64,000 nt of DNA, taken from JBDWFY01 sp965275915. GTDB lineage: Bacteria > Pseudomonadota > Alphaproteobacteria > Rhizobiales > Stappiaceae. Position numbers and translations under genes: made by a program. The notes below the pieces were generated by a model. It was given only the letters and a program-made list of their open reading frames with translations, was not told the DNA's origin and searched no databases. Shown here piece by piece: positions 15,020 through 24,012 of this stretch (position 1 is the first letter of the stretch; each line of letters starts with the position of its first letter). Location of the stretch: positions 1,426,001 to 1,490,000 of the forward strand of contig CBDHYI010000007.1 of NCBI GenBank assembly GCA_965275915.1, in the 5' to 3' direction.

Positions 15020-15784
15020 TCAGTCGGTCAACCCGACCCGTCTGCGCCCCTCTTCCGTTTTGATCGAAAAATCGCCACCGGCAAACTCCTCAGCACCCTC
15101 GGCGCACAGCCAGGCGATGGCGCGCGCAACCCATTCGGACGATATATGCACTGAAGGATCGAGCTGACTGACCGGATTGACACCGGACTCCTTGATCGCC
15201 ACCTGCATGTCGGTTGCAACCGTACCCGGACTGAGGCCGACAACATGGATGCCCTTTTCGCCATATTCCTTATGCCCGCATCGGGTGAGCGACAGCACCG
15301 CAGCCTTTGAGGAACAATAGTGGCTCCAGCCTTCCAAAGCTCCTGTGGCCGCACCTGAGCTGATATTGACGATTGTACCGGATTGCTGCGTCTCCATGGT
15401 CGGCAACACAGCGCGCATGCCGAAATAGACACCCTTGTAGTTGACGTCAGCGACACGCGCCCATTCTTCCGGATCGGAGTCGGCAATCCGGGCGATCGGC
15501 TCAATGATGCCCGCATTGTTCACCAGAATATCCAACCTGCCGAAGGTCTTGAGGCAGCGGTCCGTTGCCTGCGCAAGATCCTCAAAGCGGCTCACGTCGC
15601 CGAATATGGCCAACGCGCGGCCGCCATTTTCGGTGATTGCCGCGGCGTGCCGATCGATCTCTTCTCTGTTGCGGGCAAACAGAACGACGGAGACGCCGTG
15701 CTTTGCCAGTTCATAGGCGGTCGCGGCGCCGATACCGCGGCTGGCACCGGTGATCAGAGCAGCTTTTTTGGATAGATTTTCCAA
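15020..15784 (-). CDS. short-chain dehydrogenase/reductase (SDR)
   Basis: A classical SDR of 254 residues: nucleotide-binding TGASRGIG at 12-19, NNAG at 89-92, catalytic Ser at about 142-143 and Y156-x3-K160 (YCSSK). The Arg/Asn-rich segment after beta-2 (FARNR) suggests NADP(H). Classical SDRs oxidise or reduce alcohols and ketones. The gene lies 74 bp after the SABATH methyltransferase on the same strand, so it may act on the same small molecule. Substrate unknown. Confidence 0.9.
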   Translation of the reverse strand: MENLSKKAALITGASRGIGAATAYELAKHGVSVVLFARNREEIDRHAAAITENGGRALAIFGDVSRFEDLAQATDRCLKTFGRLDILVNNAGIIEPIARIADSDPEEWARVADVNYKGVYFGMRAVLPTMETQQSGTIVNISSGAATGALEGWSHYCSSKAAVLSLTRCGHKEYGEKGIHVVGLSPGTVATDMQVAIKESGVNPVSQLDPSVHISSEWVARAIAWLCAEGAEEFAGGDFSIKTEEGRRRVGLTD

Positions 15785-15858
15785 TCGTTACGTCCTCATG
15801 CGCTTTAAAATCAGTTGGATATTTGAAGATAAACACGACACACTCCAGACCGCAGGCA

Positions 15859-16965
15859 TCACCTTTCCGTCTTTCTTAACACAACAGTCAGCGACCAGAG
15901 TTCGAAGGCATATTTTTTTCCTTCCTCGCGATAAAGTGCGTTCAGCCGGCGATAAAACTCTTCTGCCAGACGTTCGACATCGTTCTTGTCCCCCGCTGCA
16001 AGGCCGAAGAGCTGCGTGCGAAGGGTGGTATCGGCAAAAGCGCGTATATAGCCGGTATAGGCATCGGCATACTTGACGGGATCGTCCGCAAGATCGGCAA
16101 AAACGTCCGACCAGTTTCCGCCAGCGGGGACAACGGAAATTTCCTCCATGTCATAGATCGATGCAAGGTCCGGATCGGTTTTAAACGGACGCCCTGCTTC
16201 TTCTTCGGTCATGAACCAGAGTGAAAAGACAAACCCGTCTGCTGTGTCCCGATCAATCAGCCCATCGTCGGCCATGCTCCTGGTCACACCGTGCAAAGCC
16301 CGATAAATACCGCGCCCCGAGGCTGCACTGCCGTTGCGCTCGGAGGTATCGGGAACCGCGCCGAGCGTCGAAACCAGCAGAAAACCGCCAGGCCGCAATT
16401 CCCCGGCCCGGCAATGCAGAAACCGGGTCCAATCAGTCTGTGCAAGCGCCTCCATCGTCTGCCGCGCCTCTCCCTCAAGATCGGCAAACCAGACGGAACC
16501 GGGGGCATTGAGACGCAAACCATGGCTGAGCCAGTGACTGGCCGCAAAGCAGGTTGCAAGAGAAACGGAACCGGAGGCAACCAACTGATCATAAAATGAA
16601 CCGACTGCCGCCTCGACCCGGACCGACGGATTGTCTTTCAGATATCCGTTTTCGCCAGTAATCAGCGCAAACAAGGCGTTCCAGTCGTTTCCCGGTTGAT
16701 CGGCATGACACACGGCAATCGGGCCCTCTGACGACAGGTTTCGGTAGGTGTCTACCGCCGGTCTGACCGTCTCGATGGCGCTCATGCCCGGCCCGCAGCC
16801 ATAGTCGACGATCCGCATCTCCGGCTCCGCCGTTCCAAGGCGCTCAACCAGACCGCGAATGCGCTCCGCCTGGCTTAAGGCCATCATCTGCTGGGCGGAG
16901 GAATTTTTGTTGTAGTCGACCATGCCTTCAGTCGACCTTTGCGCATCGACAGCCTGCTTATCCAT
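15859..16965 (-). CDS. SABATH-family SAM-dependent carboxyl methyltransferase
   Basis: The 368-residue protein follows the order of motifs of plant SABATH (Methyltransf_7) enzymes: 'GMVDYNKNSSAQQ' (plant SYAxNSxxQ) near residue 15; SAM-binding 'IVDYGCGPGMSAIETV' at ~52-67; 'ADQPGNDWNALF' (plant NDLPGNDFNTLF); 'GSFYDQLVASGSVSLA' and 'FAASHWLS' (plant SxSLHWLS); 'RAGELRPGGFLLVSTLG'; and 'DDGLIDRDTADGFVFSLWFMTEEE'. These enzymes methylate carboxylates of small acids such as salicylate, indole-acetate or gibberellins. Bacterial members are mostly uncharacterised. It lies 38 bp after the GCS2 ligase and before the SDR in one operon. Confidence 0.85.
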   Translation of the reverse strand: MDKQAVDAQRSTEGMVDYNKNSSAQQMMALSQAERIRGLVERLGTAEPEMRIVDYGCGPGMSAIETVRPAVDTYRNLSSEGPIAVCHADQPGNDWNALFALITGENGYLKDNPSVRVEAAVGSFYDQLVASGSVSLATCFAASHWLSHGLRLNAPGSVWFADLEGEARQTMEALAQTDWTRFLHCRAGELRPGGFLLVSTLGAVPDTSERNGSAASGRGIYRALHGVTRSMADDGLIDRDTADGFVFSLWFMTEEEAGRPFKTDPDLASIYDMEEISVVPAGGNWSDVFADLADDPVKYADAYTGYIRAFADTTLRTQLFGLAAGDKNDVERLAEEFYRRLNALYREEGKKYAFELWSLTVVLRKTER

Positions 16966-17003
16966 AACCCACCTCCCGCTGCTCCGAAGCTTTATTAAAA
17001 AGG

Positions 17004-18140
17004 TCAGCAGTCGCGCAATGTGTCTTCGACTAAGTGGTCAACAATTTTTTTCTGCGCATCCCGTTCGCTGAGGCCTTCCGCCAGCGCGGCTTCAAAGATT
17101 GCAATCTGACGATCGGCGGAGGTGCCTTCGGCAACAATGTTTCGAGAATATTCAAGTTCCTCTTCACAACCGAAAAAGGCAGCATCCTCGGCAACCAGCT
17201 CAAGCAATTCCTCATGCAGGTCGACGTAAGGGACGCATTCGCCGCGCCCGAAATCGATCAAAGACCCACTGACGCCGTGGCGCTGGGCCTGCCAACGGTT
17301 TTCTTCGATCAGGAAGTTCGAGTATTGCCTCCAGCGCTGATTGTCGCAGCGCAGCCGATAAAGCATCCGACAGAGGCACCGGAAAAGCGCGGCGATGCTG
17401 ATCGCGTCTTTCACACGCGTGCAGGAATCCATGATCCGGATCTCGAGCGTCGGAAACCGGTCCGAAGGCCTCAGATCCCACCATATCTTCGTTGCATCCT
17501 CGATGATGCCCGCCTTGGTCAGGATGCCCACGGTACGCCGGTACTCACCGTCGCTGGCGAAGGTTGCCGGCAGGCCGGTTCTTGGCAGTTCGTTGAAGAC
17601 GGCAAGCCGATAGGACCTCAGACCCGTCAGATGCCCCCGCCAGAACGGTGATGACGTCGACAGCGCCAGGAGATGCGGCAGGAAATACGGAATCTGATTG
17701 AAGATATCCATGCGTAGTGCCGGATCCTCTATCCCCACATGCACATGCATGCCGCATATGAGCAGGCGCTGCACGACAACCTTCATGTCCATCGCCAGGG
17801 CGTTATAGCGGTCCTTGTCGGTATGGTGCTGCTTGTCCCATTCCGCAAAGGGATGCGTGGCCGCCGCAATCGGCGCCAGGCCGTAGGGTTCACCCTTCTC
17901 TGAGAGGGTTTTTCGAAAGTGAGCAAGCGCCGTATGCGCTTCCTTGAAGGTGGAACAGACCGCCGTTCCGACTTCAATCTGACATCGCAGGAATTCCGGG
18001 CTGACATTTCCCGGCAATGCCTCTTCGCATTGTTCCATAAAAGCCGGGGGAGGACTGCTGGCGAGATCCCGGCTGTCTTTGTCGACGAGGAGATATTCCT
18101 CTTCAATGCCGACCGAAAAGGATGGCTCTTCAACAGACAT
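17004..18140 (-). CDS. carboxylate-amine ligase, YbdK/GCS2 family
   Basis: A 378-residue protein with the N-terminal 'SVGIEEEYLLVD' signature of YbdK-type glutamate-cysteine ligase 2 family enzymes, the metal-binding 'CGMHVHVGIED' motif near residue 129, 'SSPFWRGHLTGLRSYR' and the 'WWDLRPSDRFPTLEIRIMD' motif. These enzymes join a carboxylate to an amine with ATP. YbdK has only weak glutamate-cysteine activity and family members serve diverse pathways. First gene of an apparent operon with the SABATH methyltransferase and the SDR. The true substrate pair is unknown. Confidence 0.9.
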   Translation of the reverse strand: MSVEEPSFSVGIEEEYLLVDKDSRDLASSPPPAFMEQCEEALPGNVSPEFLRCQIEVGTAVCSTFKEAHTALAHFRKTLSEKGEPYGLAPIAAATHPFAEWDKQHHTDKDRYNALAMDMKVVVQRLLICGMHVHVGIEDPALRMDIFNQIPYFLPHLLALSTSSPFWRGHLTGLRSYRLAVFNELPRTGLPATFASDGEYRRTVGILTKAGIIEDATKIWWDLRPSDRFPTLEIRIMDSCTRVKDAISIAALFRCLCRMLYRLRCDNQRWRQYSNFLIEENRWQAQRHGVSGSLIDFGRGECVPYVDLHEELLELVAEDAAFFGCEEELEYSRNIVAEGTSADRQIAIFEAALAEGLSERDAQKKIVDHLVEDTLRDC

Positions 18141-18258
18141 GGCGCATCCTTTCTATGTGTCCGTTCAAATCCGAATAATATTACGCAATATTGCAATTAT
18201 CTTTGCAACCGTTTCAAATTGGTTCTTACGGCAAAGTTTTTTCGTGAGTATCGAATGC

Positions 18259-18288
18259 AAAAAGAGCGGGTCTTGATAAAACCCGCTC
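18259..18288 (-). terminator. intrinsic terminator after gpmA
   Basis: Minus-strand hairpin with 8-bp arms GAGCGGGT/ACCCGCTC and a 9-nt loop, followed by TTTTTG. It lies 29 bp past the gpmA stop. Confidence 0.85.
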
Positions 18289-18316
18289 CGACGCATGAAA
18301 TGAACGGGTCGAAACC

Positions 18317-18937
18317 CTAGTCCGCCAAATCCTGAACAGACGCGACGCCGCCATCTTCATTGAGGCGATAAACGATCGGCACGCCGGTTGCCAGTTCGCG
18401 CTTCAGGATCTGCTCCGGCGACAGATTTTCGAGCTCCATGATCAGCGACCTGAGCGAGTTGCCGTGGGCCGCAACCAGAACACGCTCGCCGGACAGAACT
18501 TTCGGCAGAATGTTGTCGGCGTAATAAGGCAGGACCCGCTCGGCCGTCATTTTCAGGCTTTCGCCGCCCGGCGGTGGTACATCGAAGGAACGGCGCCATA
18601 TATGAACCTGTTCCTCTCCCCACTTTTTCCGGGCATCGTCTTTGTTCAATCCGGTCAGATCACCATAGTCGCGTTCATTCAGCGCCTGATCTTTGATTGT
18701 CTCAAGACCCTGTTGACCCAACTCTTCGAGGATCAGGGTCAGTGTATGCTGGGCGCGCGTCAAAACCGATGTAAAGGCGACATCGAAAGTCAGTTTCAAA
18801 TCGCGCAGTTTTTCACCCGCAGTTTTGGCTTCCGCAATCCCTTTTTCCGTCAGATCGGGGTCTTTCCACCCCGTGAAAAGGTTCTTCAGATTCCACTCAC
18901 TCTGGCCGTGGCGAACCAGCACAATCAAACGTTCCAT
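18317..18937 (-). CDS. gpmA: 2,3-bisphosphoglycerate-dependent phosphoglycerate mutase
   Basis: The 206-residue enzyme has the RHGQSEWN motif with the catalytic His10, 'FTGWKDPDLTEKG', 'TSVLTRAQHT', the acidic 'LNERDYGDLTGLNK' and the second catalytic His in 'VAAHGNSLRSL'. It interconverts 3- and 2-phosphoglycerate in glycolysis and gluconeogenesis. Its length equals the short form typical of alphaproteobacteria. It is downstream of dapB in the same direction, as in many Hyphomicrobiales, with a clear terminator after it. Confidence 0.95.
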   Translation of the reverse strand: MERLIVLVRHGQSEWNLKNLFTGWKDPDLTEKGIAEAKTAGEKLRDLKLTFDVAFTSVLTRAQHTLTLILEELGQQGLETIKDQALNERDYGDLTGLNKDDARKKWGEEQVHIWRRSFDVPPPGGESLKMTAERVLPYYADNILPKVLSGERVLVAAHGNSLRSLIMELENLSPEQILKRELATGVPIVYRLNEDGGVASVQDLAD

Positions 18938-19006
18938 TCACGTCTCCCTGGTATTCCCGGTTTGACTTGCCCCCGAAGTAATAACAGGGAGGGCAACAGC
19001 TTCATG

Positions 19007-19831
19007 TCACTTTCCGTCCTTTTCGACAAGCCCAAGCACATCCGCCATGGAGTAGAGGCCCGGCTTTTTATCTTTCGCCCACAGCGCCGCCTTGACCGCG
19101 CCCCGGGCAAAAATCTCCCGATCTTCGGCCCTGTGCGACAGTTCTATTGTTTCACCTGCTCCGGACAGAACAACGGTATGCGTGCCCACAACCGAGCCGC
19201 CGCGCAAAGTCGCAAAGCCGATATCGCCAACGGGACGGGCACCGGTATGACCGTCGCGCGTACGGACCGACCGTTTTTTGAGATCGATCTGCCGCCCTTC
19301 CGCCGCCGCCTCGCCGAGCAAAAGCGCGGTTCCGGACGGTGCATCGACCTTATGCCGATGATGCATCTCCAGAATTTCGATATCGAAATCCTCATCAAGC
19401 GCCTCGGCGGCCATACGCACAAGATTGGCCAGCAGATTCACACCCAGGCTCATATTGCCCGATTTGACAATGCGTGCATGGCGGGCAGCGGCTTTCAGTC
19501 GCTCCTCGTCCGCTTCGGACATTCCGGTCGTGCCGACAATGTGAACAATGCGGGCCTGTGCCGCAAGGCCCGCATATTGAACGGAGGCCGCGGGCACAGT
19601 AAAATCCAGCACTCCTTCGGCCTTCACAAAAGCCGCAAGCGGATCATCGGTAACGGCAATACCCAACGCGCCCACCCCTGCGAGCAGGCCGGCATCCGTA
19701 CCAAGAACGGAAGATCCGGGTTGATCGATAGCAGCATGAACCATGACGCCGGACATTTCGGTGACCGCTTTGATGAGAGCCCGGCCCATTCGGCCGCTCG
19801 CTCCAACAACAACCAGACGCATATCGGACAT
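19007..19831 (-). CDS. dapB: 4-hydroxy-tetrahydrodipicolinate reductase
   Basis: The start is set at the ATG at 19831, with GGAGG eight bases upstream; a longer frame reaches 19993 without a ribosome site. The 274-residue enzyme has 'VVVGASGRMGRALIKAV' (NAD(P)H-binding GxxGxxG), 'DFTVPAASVQYA', the 'VGTTGMSEADEERL' loop, the catalytic 'EMHHRHKVDAPSGTAL' segment (HH and K) and 'RGGSVVGTHTV'. It makes tetrahydrodipicolinate for lysine and meso-diaminopimelate. Followed by gpmA after 69 bp. Confidence 0.96.
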   Translation of the reverse strand: MSDMRLVVVGASGRMGRALIKAVTEMSGVMVHAAIDQPGSSVLGTDAGLLAGVGALGIAVTDDPLAAFVKAEGVLDFTVPAASVQYAGLAAQARIVHIVGTTGMSEADEERLKAAARHARIVKSGNMSLGVNLLANLVRMAAEALDEDFDIEILEMHHRHKVDAPSGTALLLGEAAAEGRQIDLKKRSVRTRDGHTGARPVGDIGFATLRGGSVVGTHTVVLSGAGETIELSHRAEDREIFARGAVKAALWAKDKKPGLYSMADVLGLVEKDGK

Positions 19832-20062
19832 GCACGCCTCCGCTTTTGCTTCGGAGCAATTCCCGCTGTTGCTCACGCGCGTGAAATACTCCAAGTTTTT
19901 GTTCCGTTGCGTATTCCCGTCGCAAAAGCACTCGATTTTTCGAAGCTGCGCTTCAGCCGGGTAATTGCCTTTCGCGGGGGTATAGCAGCGCACCTTGCCT
20001 GCTTAAAGAAGAAATGGAACCCCAGGGCTCGCGAAAAGTCGGATCGATAGGTTGGAAACGGG

Positions 20063-21223
20063 TCAGCTGGCCATTGCCTTGGCCCAGTCTTCGGAAAAAT
20101 ATCGCTTTGCTTCGCGATGACAGGGCAATCCAAGCGGTTTGGGATCGAAAAAATCTTCTTCCTTTTCCTCACCGACCGTGTGGCGGATGTAACGACTGAA
20201 ATATCGGATCGCCGATTTGATGACCAGAAAAGCCGCTTCCGCGTTGGCATCACGAATTGCATTGATCGAAACCGGAATCTCAATGATATCCGCATTCGCA
20301 AAACCGTAAGTCTCGCCGGACACGATTGACGCACTTGGCAGCGCTGAGCGCAGAACACGTGCCGTCTGGTCGTTGATACGCCCGTCAAGAATCGAAAACA
20401 GGCCGTCCTGTACCTTTTCCGGCTTGACGGTGTGCAAGGGATAGATCGTCGCCGCCAGTTGACGTTGCTTGAGCATATCAATGGCTTCGCTCAAGGACGC
20501 GACATTCAAAACCCTGAAGTTCATCGCCGGTTCGCCGGTCGTCCGGATATAAAGTTCGGTGCAGAATTTCATGACTGCATTGTTGGAAAATCCGCCTGCG
20601 ATACTCCGCATCGACAAGTCATGGATATGACGGACACCCGATTTTGGCGCCGAAACCATCGCAAACCGCGTTGGAAAGATTTTGGCAAGTCCCGTGATGT
20701 TGCTGTCGGCCGGTTGCTTGTTTTTGTTTTCATCGCTGATGGGCAAGGGCTGCACGAACGCAAAGTCGATCGTTCCCTCTTTCATCCTGCCGGCGATTTC
20801 CTGATCACTGTCAAACTGTCTCAGCCGAAATTGAAACCCCATTCGGTTTTCGTTCAGAAATGTGATGAAATCCGCCAGGAGCGAGTTGCTGTGGGGCGTG
20901 TTCCGGGTAACTGCAAAAATGAACTTCGTCTGGTTTTTCCGCCCCAATCCATTCAATCGTTCGAGGCGTTCGACTTTTCGCTCCAGTTCCTCAATATTGG
21001 CGATCAGAAAAGAGCGAAGATTTGAACACAGGACCGTTGGCGTCGCCGTGTCGCCCTCAATTTCAAACAGCTCGTTTTGGAACTTCTGCTCATAGCTGTC
21101 GATAGTCGAGCGAACATCGCTTTTGTCCTGACCGCATATCTTGGCCGTAATGGCAAGATCGTGCGTCTCAGAAACTGCCAACAAACACCGGAACTGTTGC
21201 AGCATGCGAGAAAAGTCGGTCAT
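20063..21223 (-). CDS. LysR-type HTH fused to a TAXI/periplasmic-binding-like domain
   Basis: A 386-residue protein. Residues 7-66 resemble a divergent LysR helix-turn-helix ('FRCLLAVSETHDLAITAKIC ... SYEQKFQNELFEIEGDTAT'). After a linker (LERKVERLERL) comes a two-lobed binding domain. Its C-terminal part ('IPVSINAIRDANAEAAFLVI' and 'GLPCHREAKRYFSEDWAKAM') resembles the end of TAXI-family TRAP-transporter binding proteins rather than a standard LysR effector domain. There is no signal peptide, so it is cytoplasmic. Probably a transcription factor sensing a small organic acid. Upstream lies an unusual AT-rich stretch. No target gene is adjacent on the other strand. Confidence 0.6.
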   Translation of the reverse strand: MTDFSRMLQQFRCLLAVSETHDLAITAKICGQDKSDVRSTIDSYEQKFQNELFEIEGDTATPTVLCSNLRSFLIANIEELERKVERLERLNGLGRKNQTKFIFAVTRNTPHSNSLLADFITFLNENRMGFQFRLRQFDSDQEIAGRMKEGTIDFAFVQPLPISDENKNKQPADSNITGLAKIFPTRFAMVSAPKSGVRHIHDLSMRSIAGGFSNNAVMKFCTELYIRTTGEPAMNFRVLNVASLSEAIDMLKQRQLAATIYPLHTVKPEKVQDGLFSILDGRINDQTARVLRSALPSASIVSGETYGFANADIIEIPVSINAIRDANAEAAFLVIKSAIRYFSRYIRHTVGEEKEEDFFDPKPLGLPCHREAKRYFSEDWAKAMAS

Positions 21224-21693
21224 TGAAGTCCAAGCGAAGCACCAATCAATCAGTTATTAATAATACGACAAATTTAACAGGAGCTTACCGACCCTACTGA
21301 TATCGCAACTTTTACATAGTAATACATACGGATTTTCTGAATTTATTTGATAATGTCCATTTATATATTCAATTTTTTAAAATAAAAATATTATCACATT
21401 CTTAATTTAATACTCTTTCAATTGAAAAAAACAGATGGTTTAATATCAACGTAAATATAATTTATCAATTTCAATTTATAAATTTCGCTTTTTATAAATA
21501 TATATTTTGACTTTCCTCAAAAAAATAAAGTATTGAACAAAATTATACTCAATATGATTTTATTGTATTTCAAAAATTATCAATCCAGGGTTACAAAATT
21601 CAATTCCACTGTTACGTTATTCAATAAAAAACCAGGGCACATAGCCCTGGTTTTGATTGGATACGAAATGTGTTCTTAAGGAAAACCTGCCTG
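21224..21693. other. AT-rich intergenic region
   Basis: About 470 bp with very low G+C compared with everything around, full of A/T runs and no plausible gene. The only clear element is the pnp terminator near its right edge. It carries the promoter of the LysR/TAXI gene. Confidence 0.8.
21629..21655 (-). terminator. bidirectional intrinsic terminator after pnp
   Basis: Hairpin arms CCAGGGC/GCCCTGG with a 5-nt loop, flanked by A-run on one side and TTTT on the other, so it could act on both strands. It lies about 40 bp beyond the pnp stop on the minus strand. Confidence 0.85.
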
Positions 21694-23829
21694 TCAGGCG
21701 TCTTCGCCTTCCTTTGCAATCTCCTTGCCGGTCTCCTGATCGACCACCTTCATTGACAGGCGCACTTTACCGCGATCATCAAATCCCATCAGTTTAACCC
21801 AGACCTTATCGCCCTCTTTAACGACATCCGTGGTCTGCTTGACTCTTTCAGGTGCCAATTGGGAGATATGAACCAAGCCATCGCGCGCTCCGAAGAAATT
21901 CACGAACGCACCAAAATCAACGGTTTTTACGACGGTTCCCTGGTAGATCACACCGACTTCCGGCTCCGCTGCAATCGAGTTGATCCAATTGATCGCAGCT
22001 GTGATGGCTTTGCCGTCCGAGGACGCAACCTTGATTGTGCCGTCATCGGCAATATCCACTTTCGCACCGGTTTTTTCGACAATCTCGCGGATCACTTTGC
22101 CGCCGGAACCGATCACTTCGCGAATCTTATCGGTCGGAATTTTCAGGACTTCGATCCGTGGAGCGTGCTCGCCAAGTTCCGAACGGGCCTCGGTCAATGC
22201 TTTGGCCATCTCACCAAGGATATGCACCCGGCCATCCTTGGCCTGTGCCAGGGCGACCTTCATGATCTCTTCGGTAATACCGTCAATCTTGATGTCCATC
22301 TGCAGGGACGTAATACCCTCTTCGGATCCGGCGACCTTAAAGTCCATATCGCCCAGATGATCCTCATCGCCCAGGATATCCGACAGAACGGCGAATTTAT
22401 CGCCTTCCTTGATCAGACCCATCGCGATACCGGCGACAGGCCGCTTGAGAGGCACGCCCGCATCCATCAGCGCAAGCGATGTACCGCAAACCGTGGCCAT
22501 GGAAGAGGAACCGTTGGATTCGGTAATCTCCGAAACGACCCGGAGTGTGTAGGGAAACTCATGGTGTTCGGGCAGCATTGGCCTGACAGCACGCCAGGCC
22601 AGTTTTCCGTGACCGATTTCGCGGCGACCCGGCGATCCCATGCGCCCCGCTTCACCGACCGAATAGGGCGGGAAGTTGTAATGCAGCATGAAATGCTCTT
22701 TGTAAGTGCCGGTCAGCGCGTCGACAAACTGTTCATCGTCACCCGTTCCAAGGGTGGAAACGACCAACGCCTGCGTTTCGCCGCGCGTAAACAGTGCCGA
22801 ACCATGGGCCCTGGGCAAAATCCCGACTTCTGATTCAATCTGGCGCACAGTTGACAGGTCGCGACCGTCGATGCGAACGCCATTATCCAGAATTGCACCG
22901 CGGACGATTTCAGCTTCCACTTTTTTCAGCAGTTCGCCGACAAGCTGTTTGCTGGGAACGTCGTCACCTTCCTCGGCATCTTCGGGAATAAGAGCTGCAA
23001 TCACATCGGCTTTCGCAACATCGATCGCATCGCGGCGTTCCGATTTTTCCCGAATGGCATAAGCTGATGTAAGACCTTCGGAGGCCTGCGCCTTGATCGT
23101 GGCATAAAGCTCCGAGTTATCCGCAACGATATGCTCGCGCGGCTCTTTGGCGGACTTCTCAGCAAGCCGTATGATTGCGTCAATGACCGGCTGGAATGCC
23201 TGATGGCCGAACATCACAGCACCCAGCATGACGTCTTCAGACAATTCCTGTGCTTCGGACTCAACCATCAAAACCGCGTCGGCCGTTCCGGCAACAACCA
23301 GATCAAGAGCGGATTCGGGCATATCGTCAACCAGCGGATTGAGAACATACTCGCCGTCGACATATCCTACCCGTGCACCGCCGATCGGACCCATGAACGG
23401 TGCGCCTGAAAGCGTCAAGGCTGCAGAGGCACCCACCATGGCCGCAATATCGGGATTGTTTTCCAGATCGTGGCTCAGAACGGTCAGAACAACCTGTGTT
23501 TCGCACTTGAACCCGTCGGCAAACAACGGCCGTATGGGGCGGTCGATCAGGCGGCAAACAAGCGTTTCATTTTCGGAAGGGCGACCTTCGCGTTTAAAGA
23601 AACCGCCGGGGATCTTGCCGGCGGCAAACGCTTTTTCCTGATAGTTCACGGTGAGCGGGAAAAAGTCGACGCCCGGTTTGGGCGTTTTCGCCGCCACAAC
23701 TGTTGCCAGAACCTTGGTTTCCCCATAGGTCACCATGACGGCGCCATCAGCCTGACGGGCTATTTTTCCGGTTTCAAGAATGAGCGGCCTTCCGCCCCAT
23801 TCAATTTCTTCTTTTTGATAATCGAACAT
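21694..23829 (-). CDS. pnp: polyribonucleotide nucleotidyltransferase
   Basis: The 711-residue enzyme has two RNase PH domains (first with 'FFPLTVNYQEKAFAAGKIPG', second with 'TRGETQALVVSTLG' and the DMDFKVAGSEEGITSLQMD active-site stretch), a KH domain ('PTDKIREVIGSGGKVIREIV', about residues 556-575) and a C-terminal S1 domain ('GAFVNFFGARDGLVHISQLA'). It degrades RNA from the 3' end by phosphorolysis and is part of the degradosome. Found after rpsO, as usual. Full length. Confidence 0.98.
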   Translation of the reverse strand: MFDYQKEEIEWGGRPLILETGKIARQADGAVMVTYGETKVLATVVAAKTPKPGVDFFPLTVNYQEKAFAAGKIPGGFFKREGRPSENETLVCRLIDRPIRPLFADGFKCETQVVLTVLSHDLENNPDIAAMVGASAALTLSGAPFMGPIGGARVGYVDGEYVLNPLVDDMPESALDLVVAGTADAVLMVESEAQELSEDVMLGAVMFGHQAFQPVIDAIIRLAEKSAKEPREHIVADNSELYATIKAQASEGLTSAYAIREKSERRDAIDVAKADVIAALIPEDAEEGDDVPSKQLVGELLKKVEAEIVRGAILDNGVRIDGRDLSTVRQIESEVGILPRAHGSALFTRGETQALVVSTLGTGDDEQFVDALTGTYKEHFMLHYNFPPYSVGEAGRMGSPGRREIGHGKLAWRAVRPMLPEHHEFPYTLRVVSEITESNGSSSMATVCGTSLALMDAGVPLKRPVAGIAMGLIKEGDKFAVLSDILGDEDHLGDMDFKVAGSEEGITSLQMDIKIDGITEEIMKVALAQAKDGRVHILGEMAKALTEARSELGEHAPRIEVLKIPTDKIREVIGSGGKVIREIVEKTGAKVDIADDGTIKVASSDGKAITAAINWINSIAAEPEVGVIYQGTVVKTVDFGAFVNFFGARDGLVHISQLAPERVKQTTDVVKEGDKVWVKLMGFDDRGKVRLSMKVVDQETGKEIAKEGEDA

Positions 23830-23973
23830 TGCTGTCCTTTTCAGGGTTCAATAGGGATTTGATTGACCTGAGGATCAGCAGGAATTGCCATGGGCAAGAC
23901 AACGAGACGCTTTTCGTTCAGAAATGAAAGCACCTTGCAATCCTGCCCCATGACTCCTCTTGCAGCTCCAAAT

Positions 23974-24001
23974 GAAAACGCGGCGGAACCCTTCCGCCGC
24001 G
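23974..24001 (-). terminator. hairpin between rpsO and pnp
   Basis: Minus-strand hairpin with 9-bp perfect arms GCGGCGGAA/TTCCGCCGC, a GGG loop and a short GTTTTC tail, 12 bp past rpsO. It probably ends most rpsO transcripts; RNase processing between rpsO and pnp is common in other bacteria. Confidence 0.8.
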
Positions 24002-24012
24002 CCAATCTCGTT

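Noticed and set aside
18464..20050. 528-codon plus-strand open frame
   Set aside because: It lies opposite gpmA and dapB, has no family resemblance, and its low-complexity Arg/His/Gln-rich content is typical of antisense frames in GC-rich DNA.
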